The translations under genes were made by a program, and so were the position numbers. The notes below the pieces were generated by a model that did not search any database, was not told where the DNA came from, and was given only the letters and a program-made list of their open reading frames with translations. Positions 8,018 through 17,325 of a DNA stretch of 64,000 bases are shown here, piece by piece. Numbering within the stretch: position 1 is the stretch's first letter; the number at the start of each line of letters is the position of its first letter. This stretch comes from Bdellovibrio reynosensis. Its GTDB lineage: Bacteria; Bdellovibrionota; Bdellovibrionia; Bdellovibrionales; Bdellovibrionaceae. The DNA lies in NCBI RefSeq assembly GCF_022814725.1, contig NZ_CP093442.1:2046001-2110000 (forward strand), given 5' to 3'.

Positions 8018-10730
8018 AGTTCGCAGCAAGTTTATTGAATATTTTAAAAGAAACGGTCACACCGCCGTGGCTTCATCTTCCTTGATTCCGGAAAACGATC
8101 CGACATTGCTTTTTGCAAACGCCGGTATGAACCAATTTAAAAATACTTTCCTGGGTCTTGAAAAACGGGACTACGTTCGCGCCGTGACTGCGCAAAAGTG
8201 CGTGCGTGCTGGTGGTAAACACAATGACTTAGAAAACGTCGGTTTCACCGCTCGTCACCACACGTTCTTTGAAATGCTTGGTAACTTTTCTTTCGGTGAC
8301 TATTTCAAAAAAGACGCCATCCGTTTTGCCTGGGAATTCTTAACAAAAGAATTAGCCATTCCAAAAGAAAAACTTTATGTCACAGTTCATATCTCTGACG
8401 ATGAAGCAGCTGAAATCTGGCACACTCAAGAAGGCATTCCAAAAGACCGCATCTTCCGCTTTGATGCTGATAACTTCTGGAAAATGGGCGACACAGGTCC
8501 TTGCGGTCCTTGTACAGAAATTTTCTACGATCACGGTCCAAAAGCAGGAACTATCGCTGATCCTTACAAAGGCATCGCTGCCGGTGAAGACCGCTTCGTA
8601 GAAATCTGGAATCTAGTATTCATGCAGTACTTCGAAAATCCTCCAGGCACTTTGACTCCGCTTCCAAAGCCGTCGGTTGATACCGGTGGGGGTTTAGAGC
8701 GTATGGTTGCAGCCATGCAGGGGAAATTTAATAACTACGACACTGACTTATTCATGCCGTTGATTGATCGCGCTTGTAAGATCGCGAACATCGAATACGT
8801 GAACGACAAAGAAGTTTTAGCTAAAAATCCTGAACAAGCTGAAAAAACATCTGCTCTTCGCGTTCTAGCGGACCACACTCGTTCAACATCTTTCTTAATC
8901 GCTGACGGAGCTTTGCCTTCAAACGAAGGCCGTGGCTACGTTCTTCGCCGTATCATGAGACGCGCGATCCGTTACGGTCGTAAGCTTTCAACAGATAAAT
9001 CCTTTATGCCAGCCATGGCTGAAGCATTAATCGAGCACATGGGCGATGTTTACCCAGAATTAAAACAGCGCCGCGAACAAATTCTTTCTACCATCCGTGA
9101 CGAAGAAGAACGCTTCATCGCAACCCTTGATAAGGGAACTGCGATCTTGATGGATGAAATCAGTCGCGCAAAATCAAAGGGCGTAAAAGAACTGACTGGT
9201 GAAGTTGTATTTAAAATGTACGACACCTACGGTTTCCCAGCTGACTTAACTCGCGTCATCGCCAACGAACACGGCATTGAAGTGAACGAAGAAGCCTTTG
9301 AAAAAGAAATGGAAAACAACCGCGCCCGTTCGAAAGCATCATGGAAAGGAAAATCCATGGACGCTGATGAACAGCACTTGATTAAATTCGCAAAAGACTA
9401 TGTGGCAGCAGGTAAGCAGGTTAAATTCACCGGCTACGCTGACATCGTTGGTTCTGGCCAAGTGATGAATCTATCAAACGGTCGCGAAGTCGTAGACAGC
9501 CTTAAAGAAGGCGATACTGGCGTCATGATTCTTGATCAAACCTCCTTCTATGGCGAAGGCGGCGGTCAAGTGGGTGACCATGGTTACATCACTGATGGAA
9601 CTGCAAAAGCGAAAGTGGTTAACGCTACAAAGATCGATGATATCATTTTACATCACGTGCAAGTAGAACAAGGTCAGTTTAAAGTCGGCAGCAAAGTAAA
9701 TACTTCTGTTGATTCGGTAGATCGCAGAAATACCATGAGCAACCATTCTGCAACTCACTTGTTACACTCTGCTTTAAGAAAGGTTTTAGGCGGCCACGTG
9801 ACTCAAGCGGGTTCATTGGTGGACGCTCAGAAAACTCGTTTCGATTTCACCCACAATAAACCACTAAGCTCTGATGAAATTAAACGCATCGAAGACATGG
9901 TCAATGAACAAATCGCTTTAGGCTTAGAAGTAAAAGCTGAAATCATGAACCACAAAGAGGCAGTTTCTAAAGGTGCCATGGCTTTGTTCGGTGAAAAGTA
10001 CGGCGATCAAGTGCGCGTTCTTACAATGGGTGATTTTTCTTGCGAACTTTGCGGAGGAACCCACGTGAAGAACACTTCACAAATCCGCATGTTTAAAATC
10101 GTTTCTGAAGCTGGCGTCAGTGCTGGTGTTCGTCGCCTTGAAGCGATCACTGGTGACGGCGCTGTTCGCTATGCGATGAATTCGATCAATCACTTTGACG
10201 AAGCTTTAGCAGCAGCAGGTTTACAAAAAAGCCCGCACTACCTTAAACATTTAGAAGCGACTGGCGAAACAGCGACACTGGCTTCTAAAGTTGAAGGTTT
10301 GAAAGATCAAATCAAACAACTAGAAAAAGAAATGAAGAAACTGCAAGGCGGCCAAGTAAATGCTGACGATCTTGCAGCGAAAGCCTTGACGTTTAAGACC
10401 AAAGCGGGTGCTTCGGCTAAACTAGTATTGGCAGATGTTGCTTTGGATGACCGCCAAGTATTGGCAGAAGTCACTGATCATCTTAAAAACAAAATCCAAA
10501 ACGGCATCGTGGTGGTTGTTGGACAAGGTGAAGCTTCCCATCCAATCATCGTGAGCGTTTCAAAAGAGCTTTCAAGCGAAGTAAAAGCCGGTGACCTATT
10601 AAAAGAAGTCGCAGGCCTGATGGGCGGAAAAGGCGGCGGCAGACCAGACTTTGCGCAAGGTGCGGCTCCAAACCGCGCAAGCCTTCCGCAAGCCTTCGAC
10701 AAAGTGAAGTCCATCGTAGGACTTCAATAA
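8004..10730 (+). CDS. alaS: Alanine--tRNA ligase
   Basis: A full-length AlaRS (908 residues) that charges tRNA-Ala and hydrolyses mischarged Ser/Gly-tRNA. The class II catalytic domain occupies the first ~240 residues (the N-terminal FxxxGH, ARHHTFFEMLGNFSFGDYF and GGGLERM blocks). The editing domain carries NHSATHLLHSAL near residue 580 and CGGTHV near 680, together the zinc/His site. A coiled coil and the Gly-rich C-Ala domain (GGKGGGRPDFAQG) end the protein. The ATG lies inside the end of recX, suggesting translational coupling. Confidence 0.98.
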   Translation: MKSSEVRSKFIEYFKRNGHTAVASSSLIPENDPTLLFANAGMNQFKNTFLGLEKRDYVRAVTAQKCVRAGGKHNDLENVGFTARHHTFFEMLGNFSFGDYFKKDAIRFAWEFLTKELAIPKEKLYVTVHISDDEAAEIWHTQEGIPKDRIFRFDADNFWKMGDTGPCGPCTEIFYDHGPKAGTIADPYKGIAAGEDRFVEIWNLVFMQYFENPPGTLTPLPKPSVDTGGGLERMVAAMQGKFNNYDTDLFMPLIDRACKIANIEYVNDKEVLAKNPEQAEKTSALRVLADHTRSTSFLIADGALPSNEGRGYVLRRIMRRAIRYGRKLSTDKSFMPAMAEALIEHMGDVYPELKQRREQILSTIRDEEERFIATLDKGTAILMDEISRAKSKGVKELTGEVVFKMYDTYGFPADLTRVIANEHGIEVNEEAFEKEMENNRARSKASWKGKSMDADEQHLIKFAKDYVAAGKQVKFTGYADIVGSGQVMNLSNGREVVDSLKEGDTGVMILDQTSFYGEGGGQVGDHGYITDGTAKAKVVNATKIDDIILHHVQVEQGQFKVGSKVNTSVDSVDRRNTMSNHSATHLLHSALRKVLGGHVTQAGSLVDAQKTRFDFTHNKPLSSDEIKRIEDMVNEQIALGLEVKAEIMNHKEAVSKGAMALFGEKYGDQVRVLTMGDFSCELCGGTHVKNTSQIRMFKIVSEAGVSAGVRRLEAITGDGAVRYAMNSINHFDEALAAAGLQKSPHYLKHLEATGETATLASKVEGLKDQIKQLEKEMKKLQGGQVNADDLAAKALTFKTKAGASAKLVLADVALDDRQVLAEVTDHLKNKIQNGIVVVVGQGEASHPIIVSVSKELSSEVKAGDLLKEVAGLMGGKGGGRPDFAQGAAPNRASLPQAFDKVKSIVGLQ

Positions 10731-10758
10731 AAAAGGGAGCTTCGGCTCCTTTTTTTTT
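10729..10758 (+). terminator. Rho-independent terminator of alaS
   Basis: A GGGAGC stem with a stable TTCG tetraloop and GCTCC, followed by nine T. It starts on the alaS stop codon. The A run on the left could also serve the convergent barrel gene. Confidence 0.88.
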
Positions 10759-10770
10759 ACTCTTGAAAAA

Positions 10771-12003
10771 TTAGAAGTAAAATTGAGTTCCAGCTAGCAT
10801 TGTAAACACGTGCTGTGATTTCGTGATCACGCTGAAATTCTGATTCACTCGTTCGATGGCTTTGCCTCGACCGCCAATATAATAACCACCGAAGGTATAC
10901 CCGATTTTATTGTCAGCAATAAATACGGCATTCGCACTGAATCCAAGCTGATCTAAACGTTCCCCTTGGAACTGTTGTAAGTTGGGATCGGGATCAGGAT
11001 AAGGTGAAAAGTTAGTGAATAGACCCGCCCGAACCTTGAACCAATCGACAATAGGCTTTTCAATCCCGATGGAAATATTCCCGACCACCTCGCGAGTGAT
11101 CGCAGAACCTTTGCCACTTAAATTCAAAGATTCATGCTTAAACCCTTCATATACATCCACGTTGGTAGAAAGTAACAGGTCAGTAAAAAACACCCGAGAA
11201 TAACCTAAAGAAAGTTTCGTCGGTATAAAGATCGAAGATTCTAAGTCATTTTCATTAATTTCTGTATTAGAATAAGGATTGGTCTGAGTTAGCGATTCAA
11301 AATAAGTAGCTTCAGATGATATTGGAATAGAGCGAATTCGCAGACTCACACCAAAATTTCCAAGCCCTGTTTGTTCAAAATACCCAAGTACTGGAACTAT
11401 CGCATTTTCAACTAACGTTTCTTCAGAGTTAAAAAGTATCGCTTCTGTCGCATTGGGATAAGTTCTGTCTTGAACAGATCTGATAAAATTCCTGGCTGTA
11501 TAATACAGAGTTAATCCCCAGCTCTGCGTGCGTGAAATGTTTTTCGCAACAACAGCGCCCACCCACAACGATTCATCGGTAAAAGCCAAGGTCGTTGTAT
11601 TCGTGTCAGTTGAATTTAAGTCACCTTTGAAGGTTTCATATTCCGGAACGACAATCGATAAACCAAAAGTTAAATCGTCTTTGCGAATTAAGTTTCCAGT
11701 TGAAGCGGGTAAAGATCTAAAAAATCCAGTGCTTACCTTTAACGGGGTTTTTGTGTAATCGGATTCTCCACCATATTGGGTATCATATTTTTTATAGATT
11801 CCCACCGCCGCTGAAAAAGCAGAACCCGGCGACTGCGCTAAAGTAGCTGGATTATAAAACGCTGATGAAGATGTATCTTCAACTAAAGCGGTCCCGGCCC
11901 CACCCATGCCCGCAGCACGATCACCAAGAATAATAGAATTGTAGTTAGCGATTTGCGAAAAGCCGACTGATGAACACAAAAGTAAAAACTTAATAAGCAC
12001 CAT
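10771..12003 (-). CDS. OmpP1/FadL-like outer membrane beta-barrel protein
   Basis: A 410-residue exported barrel. A signal peptide (to about FSQ, 17) is followed by DRAAGMGGAGTALVEDTSSSAFYNPATLA (in part 28-56), which matches the N-terminal plug region of the FadL/TodX hydrophobic-compound transporters (the 'GMGGAG...YNPA' signature). Alternating beta-strand sequence follows and the last residue is phenylalanine (GTQFYF), the usual barrel-assembly signal. It probably transports lipids or hydrophobic compounds across the outer membrane; the ligand is unknown. It appears to be transcribed alone. Confidence 0.8.
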   Translation of the reverse strand: MVLIKFLLLCSSVGFSQIANYNSIILGDRAAGMGGAGTALVEDTSSSAFYNPATLAQSPGSAFSAAVGIYKKYDTQYGGESDYTKTPLKVSTGFFRSLPASTGNLIRKDDLTFGLSIVVPEYETFKGDLNSTDTNTTTLAFTDESLWVGAVVAKNISRTQSWGLTLYYTARNFIRSVQDRTYPNATEAILFNSEETLVENAIVPVLGYFEQTGLGNFGVSLRIRSIPISSEATYFESLTQTNPYSNTEINENDLESSIFIPTKLSLGYSRVFFTDLLLSTNVDVYEGFKHESLNLSGKGSAITREVVGNISIGIEKPIVDWFKVRAGLFTNFSPYPDPDPNLQQFQGERLDQLGFSANAVFIADNKIGYTFGGYYIGGRGKAIERVNQNFSVITKSQHVFTMLAGTQFYF

Positions 12004-12076
12004 GCAAAAAAGCCTACCAGATCAAGAACCGATCAAGGAAGACAGAAATGCAAAGCGCCAAAATATAGGAATGGAA

Positions 12077-12646
12077 TTATTGGCAATTCATTTCAGACCA
12101 GTTCGAACGCAGAAAGCTTACGTAGTTTTGAAAAACGTTTGCTAAACCACCACAAAGGTCTTTCTTGCCATTGCCGCAAGAATCTCTTTGCTCTCCAAGG
12201 TTGATGCGTTTTTCATTGGCATAAAGGGAAGCATAACCCGGCGTATATTTCATTGCACACACATCTGCCGAAGACGCTTGGACTGCACACACGCTTGAAC
12301 CGGCAAGAATCGTTTGTAGTTCTTTAAGATGGCTAGAATCCAAACAACGCTTTTCAATTACGTTATTGCTGTCATCCATTAATTGAATGGTACCTGAATC
12401 AACGGATACAACCAAACGATAGGGAGTCAGCTCCGCGGCCTTTTGGGCAACAGAAGAGTCTTCTGAAATATTAGGGACTTCAATATAAGTGACCGTCTGA
12501 GATGACGACTCACCACTCTGAGTGGGAACTGAAATAGCAACCTGCGAACTAGCTTGTTCGGCACTCCCCTGCAAGGAGCTTTGACTGCAATTCTGGAATC
12601 CCAAAACGAGACACAGCATCGATACGGCTGCCAATAGTCTTTTCAC
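12077..12646 (-). CDS. Putative lipoprotein with F-Q-N-C lipobox
   Basis: A 189-residue exported protein. Its N-terminus is a hydrophobic signal ending LVLGFQNCSQ, so the likely lipidated residue is Cys20, though Asn at -1 is not the usual Gly/Ala/Ser. A Ser/Gln/Thr-rich linker (about 21-60) leads to a domain with six cysteines that I do not recognise. A second lipoprotein at 26.5 kb has the same F-Q-N-C. It stands alone between the FadL-like gene and the histidine kinase. Confidence 0.7.
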   Translation of the reverse strand: MKRLLAAVSMLCLVLGFQNCSQSSLQGSAEQASSQVAISVPTQSGESSSQTVTYIEVPNISEDSSVAQKAAELTPYRLVVSVDSGTIQLMDDSNNVIEKRCLDSSHLKELQTILAGSSVCAVQASSADVCAMKYTPGYASLYANEKRINLGEQRDSCGNGKKDLCGGLANVFQNYVSFLRSNWSEMNCQ

Positions 12647-12749
12647 ATTTCCCCCTAAAAATCACGTCTCGTAATGAATAAAGGCAAGATCCGTTCCGCC
12701 CTCAGACCTTCGTAATATCGGGATAAGCTGTTAGAAACTTAACGCTGTC

Positions 12750-15023
12750 TTAAGTGTTTGCAGCCTCTGTCTCAGCAGGAGATACGCAGTATTTATTCAC
12801 CAATTCAAATACCGTCTGTTTACGAATCGGTTTACTGCAGTGATCATTGGCACCCGCGCTTAGGCTTTTTTCGATATCTTCTAAAAAGCTATTGGCAGAG
12901 ATAACCACCACGGGTGCAGCGGGACGCTCATAGATACGCTCGATATCGCGAAGCTTGCGGATCGTATCAAGGCCTGACATGCGGGGCATCTGTACGTCCA
13001 TAAATACTAGATCATATTGAAACTTATGACATTTCTCTAAGCATTCAAAACCGTCGTAAGCCGAATCAGCAACAACATAGTCAAGACGCTTTAAATAGGC
13101 CTTCATCAGTGCATGATTTTCTTCCATATCATCCACAATTAGAACCCGTCGTTGTGTCACTGACTTTTTCACTTGCAAGGTGTGTGATTCAACGGGAGCA
13201 ATCGGGCGCTGCACTTCCCAGGGATGAGCCACCCGACTTGACAACAAAATCGAAAAGTAAAATTTCGAACCCAGCTGCTGAACGCTTTCACAGTAAAGCT
13301 CCGCACCCATAGCTCGAACAATCTTTTGTGAAATATTTAAACCCAGACCGGTGCCACCATATCTTCTGGTAACTGACGAGTCTTCCTGACCAAATTCATC
13401 AAAGATTTTTTTAAGATTTTCTTTCGCAATCCCGACACCAGTATCTTGAATCTCAAACAAGAAATATTCCGAGCCATTCTTGCCAAGGTAAGGTTGAATG
13501 GTTAGTTCAATTTTACCTTTGTCAGTGAATTTCGCGGCATTACCTAACAGATTCATAAGCACTTGCTTTAATCTTAAAGAATCACCAATCACCCACCGAT
13601 CCAACTCTGGCCCATGAATTGTAAAGGTTAAGCCTTTTCGTAAAGCGACAGGTGAAACCAAAGCGTCGACCTCTCGAACCACATCACTTAACAAAAATTC
13701 CCTTTTTTCCAGGTGCAGGTGACCTGATTCAAACTTCGACACATCAAGAACATTGTTAAGCATTCCCAGCAGGGTATCGCCGGCACTTCTTAAGGTTGTT
13801 AATAGTTCTGCCTGTTCCTCTGTCAGATCGGTTTCTTCCATAAGTTCAGCAGATCCCAACATCGCGTTGAGCGGGGTACGAATCTCGTGGCTCATGGTTG
13901 AAAGAAACAATGTTTTTGCTTTGGTCGCAGTTTCAGCGCGGTCTCTTTGCAGTTTTAGTTCTTCAAATGAAGCTTGTTCTTTACTTAAAACATAGCGACC
14001 TGTAAGCCAGATAGTCAGACTTAAAAGTCCATAAGCCGCAAGCGCTACAAAACCTAAAACGAAAAGGCGCCAGTAAAGGCCCTCATAGGCTTCGCTCTTT
14101 TCTTGATACATCACTAAATTCCAAGGACGGTTTTTGATCGCCGTTGCGTAAGTTAAATAAGTTTTTCCGTCAACGCCGGCAAATTCTTGAAGCTTTTTAT
14201 TTTGAACAGAGAAAACCAAGTTCGAAGTTTTCGGAAGCCTTTGGTAAGCTTGATAATTTGCAATTGCGGAATATGAAAACCCCAAAAGCGGCAGATTCTT
14301 GGTCGCCAACGGCAAAATGGGACGACCTTTATTATCTACGATCAGAATTCCACCCGTTGCTCCCCACTTAAAATCACTCAATCGTCGAGGAATATCCGTA
14401 ACAAGATTATCAATACCAACAACAGCTTCTAACTTTCCTTTGTTAAAAAGCCCAACCGTCGTGCTGTACATAAGCTTTTCTGTATAATCTTTATCGAAGT
14501 AAAAATCGGTAAAGTTCACGCCAGGCTTATTCACATTGCCCCACCACCATTGCATTTCGGGCACTTCAGGACTTTTTTCAAATCCTGTATCAAGAAATTC
14601 TTTGGTGATAATTCCTGTATTATCGCTATTGCGCTTCACCGTGAAAACATAAGCTGGATGACCGAAATATTTCTGCGCCTTATCGCCAACGAAGGCGAAA
14701 AAAGCGTTATAGTGATTGGGATGATCAGCAAAACTTTGCGCTGCGACTTCCATGAACTTTTGTTGGCGCTGATTCTTTTTCGGAATGACATCAAAGAACT
14801 CGACGATATTTTTTAGGCGATTGACGTCATCTTCTAAAAATTTAACTTCCGCATTTAGCAAATCAGCTTCACGGATAAGAATCGGCTCTATACGTTCGCT
14901 GATGTTCTGTCTTTCAGAAACGAAAAGATGAACCCCATACACGACCATGACCAATAATAAGGTGAAAGTGGTGACAGCATGATTCAAAAAAAAGATATGT
15001 ATCAGCTTAAGCTTTTTAATCAT
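12750..15023 (-). CDS. Hybrid sensor histidine kinase with periplasmic Cache-like domain and receiver
   Basis: 757 residues. TM1 (about 15-34), a ~280-residue periplasmic part with Cache-type features (YSTTVGLFNKGKLEAVVGIDN, about 186-206), TM2 (319-341), then HisKA with the phospho-acceptor His379 in STMSHEIRTPLN, HATPase_c with N-box (NLLGNAAKF, 491-499), DTGVGI (527-532) and GGTGLGL (556-562), and a C-terminal receiver with acidic pair D631-D632, phospho-acceptor Asp676 (FMDVQMP) and Lys731. All catalytic residues are present. No response regulator gene adjoins it, so its output partner (a separate phosphotransfer protein or regulator) lies elsewhere. The periplasmic domain suggests sensing of a small molecule outside the inner membrane. 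Confidence 0.92.
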   Translation of the reverse strand: MIKKLKLIHIFFLNHAVTTFTLLLVMVVYGVHLFVSERQNISERIEPILIREADLLNAEVKFLEDDVNRLKNIVEFFDVIPKKNQRQQKFMEVAAQSFADHPNHYNAFFAFVGDKAQKYFGHPAYVFTVKRNSDNTGIITKEFLDTGFEKSPEVPEMQWWWGNVNKPGVNFTDFYFDKDYTEKLMYSTTVGLFNKGKLEAVVGIDNLVTDIPRRLSDFKWGATGGILIVDNKGRPILPLATKNLPLLGFSYSAIANYQAYQRLPKTSNLVFSVQNKKLQEFAGVDGKTYLTYATAIKNRPWNLVMYQEKSEAYEGLYWRLFVLGFVALAAYGLLSLTIWLTGRYVLSKEQASFEELKLQRDRAETATKAKTLFLSTMSHEIRTPLNAMLGSAELMEETDLTEEQAELLTTLRSAGDTLLGMLNNVLDVSKFESGHLHLEKREFLLSDVVREVDALVSPVALRKGLTFTIHGPELDRWVIGDSLRLKQVLMNLLGNAAKFTDKGKIELTIQPYLGKNGSEYFLFEIQDTGVGIAKENLKKIFDEFGQEDSSVTRRYGGTGLGLNISQKIVRAMGAELYCESVQQLGSKFYFSILLSSRVAHPWEVQRPIAPVESHTLQVKKSVTQRRVLIVDDMEENHALMKAYLKRLDYVVADSAYDGFECLEKCHKFQYDLVFMDVQMPRMSGLDTIRKLRDIERIYERPAAPVVVISANSFLEDIEKSLSAGANDHCSKPIRKQTVFELVNKYCVSPAETEAANT

Positions 15024-15192
15024 GATCTATCCAAAAACGTGTCCTACAGCGATCATCCCTTAAGCATAGGCAATTCCACGGCTATATGTCTAATTCTTTC
15101 AGACTCAGTGCAACTATTGCATCGCATTTGATTTGCAACGCCAATTGCCCTGAAATAGCCTTCCTGTGCGAAATACACCTGGGAGGGTAAAA

Positions 15193-15588
15193 ATGAAAAA
15201 ACTAATCGCAGCAGCTTTGGTTCTTATCGGTTCTTCTGCAATGGCAGACACAACTCTTTTCAACTGTGTTGTTCCATCGAACACAAACTCTGTAACTCTA
15301 ACTGTAACCAAAGCTGATGATACATCTGTAGACTACATCATCGCTTCTTTAAGCGAAAAAAGCGGTGGCTCTGATTTCTTCGCACAAATGGATCCAGGGA
15401 CTGTAGACGCTCAATTGGCTAACGGTTTCTTGCAAATGATGGCTTTGACAGATCATTCTGCTCAAGATCCAAATGACGGTGTTATCACTAACACTGGTTT
15501 CCTAACTTTGAACGCTGAAAAAGATGGTTCTTTCCAAGGCATCTTGTTCGCTAAAGGAAACATCTATCCTTTGTACTGCACTAAGTAG
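15193..15588 (+). CDS. Small secreted protein of unknown function
   Basis: 131 residues with a textbook signal peptide (MKKLIAAALVLIGSSAMA, cleaved before Asp19). The mature protein is acidic and rich in Thr/Ser, with two cysteines (C25 and the near C-terminal C129) that could pair. ATG 15193 is chosen over an upstream GTG because GGGAGG lies seven bases before it and the signal peptide then begins correctly. Codon use is biased towards the preferred set, suggesting high expression. The signal sequence closely resembles those of the small secreted proteins at 19.5-20.7 kb. Confidence 0.8.
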   Translation: MKKLIAAALVLIGSSAMADTTLFNCVVPSNTNSVTLTVTKADDTSVDYIIASLSEKSGGSDFFAQMDPGTVDAQLANGFLQMMALTDHSAQDPNDGVITNTGFLTLNAEKDGSFQGILFAKGNIYPLYCTK

Positions 15589-15633
15589 TTATTGTTTTCT
15601 GATAGATAGGATGCCTATCGGTATCCTAAAAAT

Positions 15634-15663
15634 AAAAAAGGCTCCTTAGAGGAGCCTTTTTTT
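15634..15663. terminator. Strong bidirectional rho-independent terminator
   Basis: GGCTCCT, a short loop and AGGAGCC are flanked by A6 and T7. It ends the secreted-protein gene on the left. The stop codon of the convergent 84-residue gene lies in its T tract. A smaller hairpin (GATAGG/CCTATC) sits just upstream at 15605-15619. Confidence 0.9.
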
Positions 15664-15916
15664 ATCGCCCAACCAGGTCGCTGGATTTCAAACATCGCAC
15701 TTCACAGTTTTCATCTAAGAAAACCTTTGTTCCCGGGACACAAGTCAAATATAGCGCGCGAATCAAAAGCAACGCTTCTTCATCAGTTGCCTTCATCTTG
15801 CACTCAGACTCTAGCACTTCTTGAATCGTTCCCGTCTTTCCCGAATTGCCGGTGGCACCAGCATTAGATTTTATGGCAACAATTAGCAACATACAGACGA
15901 TAATGCCAAATCTCAT
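15662..15916 (-). CDS. Small secreted cysteine-containing protein
   Basis: 84 residues. A hydrophobic signal (MRFGIIVCMLLIVAIKSNAGA) is followed by a ~63-residue mature part with four cysteines in two close groups (C39 and C59, then C70 and C74), compatible with disulfides in the periplasm or outside. A good GGGGGAA site precedes the ATG. I do not recognise the family. Confidence 0.65.
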   Translation of the reverse strand: MRFGIIVCMLLIVAIKSNAGATGNSGKTGTIQEVLESECKMKATDEEALLLIRALYLTCVPGTKVFLDENCEVRCLKSSDLVGR

Positions 15917-16087
15917 TCGTTCCCCCTATAATGGGTCTAACACCAGCATGAAATGCGAGCAATAAAAGTAGAATTACATTTTTGCGGAAAAACTAAACAC
16001 AACTTTTGTACTGCGCTTTTGACAAAATATTATCGAGAGGTTCGTAAAGAGAGTTATGGAACAGGAGAGTTCGAGAGAAAAATAACC

Positions 16088-16118
16088 AAAAAAAAAGGGA
16101 ACTTTGCAGTTCCCTTTT
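16088..16118 (-). terminator. Rho-independent terminator of the rplM-rpsI operon
   Basis: An 11-base stem (AAAAGGGAACT with its complement) and a four-base loop. On the minus strand the U tract follows the stem, so it ends the rpsI transcript. Confidence 0.85.
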
Positions 16119-16126
16119 CTTGTTCC

Positions 16127-16165
16127 ACCTTCGCCAAGGCTTCGGCGGACAAGCCGCCAAAGTTG
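16127..16165. repeat. GC-rich hairpin element downstream of rpsI
   Basis: A GC-rich island containing GGCGG-ACAAG-CCGCC and an overlapping CTTCGCCAAGG/CTTCGGCGG segment, in otherwise AT-rich intergenic DNA between the rpsI stop and its terminator. A related composition (CGGCGGAC plus hairpins) occurs at 53878-53915, also directly after a gene. This suggests a dispersed REP-like or extragenic palindrome family, but two loosely similar copies are weak evidence. Confidence 0.35.
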
Positions 16166-16184
16166 GTATGAAGTACCAAGCGAA

Positions 16185-16583
16185 TTAACGCTTAGAGTAT
16201 TGGAATCTACGACGAGCGCCGGCTTTACCGTATTTTTTACGCTCAACCATACGAGGATCACGTGTAACGAATCCAGCTTTCTTAAGAGTTCCTTTGAACT
16301 CAGCATTGAAAGCGATCAACGCGCGAGTGATACCCAAACGGATTGCACCAGCTTGTCCAGACTCACCACCACCAGAAACAGTGATTTTAGCGTCGAACTT
16401 GCCAAGTTGGCCCAATAGATCAAGAGGCTGTACGATCACCATGCGTGATTGCATACGGCTCAAGTAATCATCAGATTTTTTTCCGTTGATTGTGATAGTG
16501 CCTTTACCAGGCTTCAAGAAAACGCGCGCAGAGCTCGTTTTTCTTCTTCCAGTTGCATAATAGAATTTATCTGCTGCTGCCAT
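16185..16583 (-). CDS. rpsI: 30S ribosomal protein S9 (uS9)
   Basis: 132 residues with the S9 signature: [16 protein letters not shown] near the N-terminus, [19 protein letters not shown] in the centre, and the basic tail ending RRRFQYSKR that reaches the decoding centre. It follows rplM by 12 bases as in most bacteria. Confidence 0.98.
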   Translation of the reverse strand: MAAADKFYYATGRRKTSSARVFLKPGKGTITINGKKSDDYLSRMQSRMVIVQPLDLLGQLGKFDAKITVSGGGESGQAGAIRLGITRALIAFNAEFKGTLKKAGFVTRDPRMVERKKYGKAGARRRFQYSKR

Positions 16584-16595
16584 GTTTATCTCCTA

Positions 16596-17036
16596 TTACT
16601 TCTTAGAAGGAAGTGTGTAAAGAGCTGGCTTTTGAGCAGCATGAGGATGCTCAGCACCAGGGTAAGTTTTCATTTTCATGATGATTTGACGAGAAAGCTT
16701 GTTTGTTGGAAGCATTCCGCGAACAGCTTCGTGCATAATGAAAGTAGAATCTTTCTGTTTTGCTTGAGCTGCTGTCATCTCTTTCAAAGAACCGAAGAAA
16801 CGAGAGTGACGGAAATATTTTTTGTCATCCCATTTAGTTCCAGAAAGCTCCATCTTGTCCGTGTTGATAACAACTACGAAGTCGCCAGTATCAACGTTAG
16901 GAGTGTAGATAGCTTTGTTTTTTCCACGAAGGATTGTTGCGATAGTAGTCGCTACACGACCGACCTTTTGGTCAGCGGCATCAACGATCCACCATTTTCT
17001 TTCAACTTCTTCTGCTTTTGCATTGAAAGTTTTCAT
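16596..17036 (-). CDS. rplM: 50S ribosomal protein L13 (uL13)
   Basis: 146 residues from MKTFNAKAEEVERKWW. The family blocks DAADQKVGRVATTIA, DFVVVINTDK and GMLPTNKLSR are present. The ATG at 17036 is preceded by GGAGAACC; a longer upstream open frame adds 26 residues unlike L13 and is rejected. It leads the rplM-rpsI operon. About 100 bases of 5' leader separate it from the predicted promoter, room for an autoregulatory L13 leader RNA. Confidence 0.98.
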   Translation of the reverse strand: MKTFNAKAEEVERKWWIVDAADQKVGRVATTIATILRGKNKAIYTPNVDTGDFVVVINTDKMELSGTKWDDKKYFRHSRFFGSLKEMTAAQAKQKDSTFIMHEAVRGMLPTNKLSRQIIMKMKTYPGAEHPHAAQKPALYTLPSKK

Positions 17037-17145
17037 TTTGGGTTCTCCAGTTTCATTGTGAACGTGTAGTTTTACCGTCTGCACGCTCGGCAAAAATATG
17101 TTTGAGTTTAACAACGGGCTCTTACACTATTTTGCGGGAAGGGAT

Positions 17146-17174
17146 GTTTTAGAGTTCTCTACACCCAATGTCAA
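17146..17174 (-). promoter_or_regulatory. Probable promoter of rplM-rpsI
   Basis: On the minus strand a perfect -35 TTGACA (17174-17169) is followed after 17 bases by TAAAAC (17151-17146), a fair -10. Transcription would begin near 17139 and give a leader of about 100 nt before rplM. Confidence 0.65.
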
Positions 17175-17271
17175 GGTCCTGACCGGGAATAATACCTTTT
17201 CGCAAAACCCTCCTGACCGGCGCTAATTTTTTCAAAACTCCCCCAAAAAACCATAAGCTCTCAGGAAAAAC

Positions 17272-17300
17272 TTGAGTTAGTTTAGGATACGCATTAATAC
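17272..17300 (+). promoter_or_regulatory. Probable promoter of the V8-like protease gene
   Basis: TTGAGT and TAATAC are separated by exactly 17 bases and end 25 bases before the protease ATG, with AAGGAG in between as the ribosome-binding site. Confidence 0.5.
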
Positions 17301-17325
17301 ATCGCATCAATTTCAAGGAGCCGTA

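Noticed and set aside
16449-17069. Open frame of 206 codons on the plus strand opposite rpsI and rplM
   Set aside because: It is fully antisense to two firmly identified ribosomal protein genes and has no ribosome-binding site.
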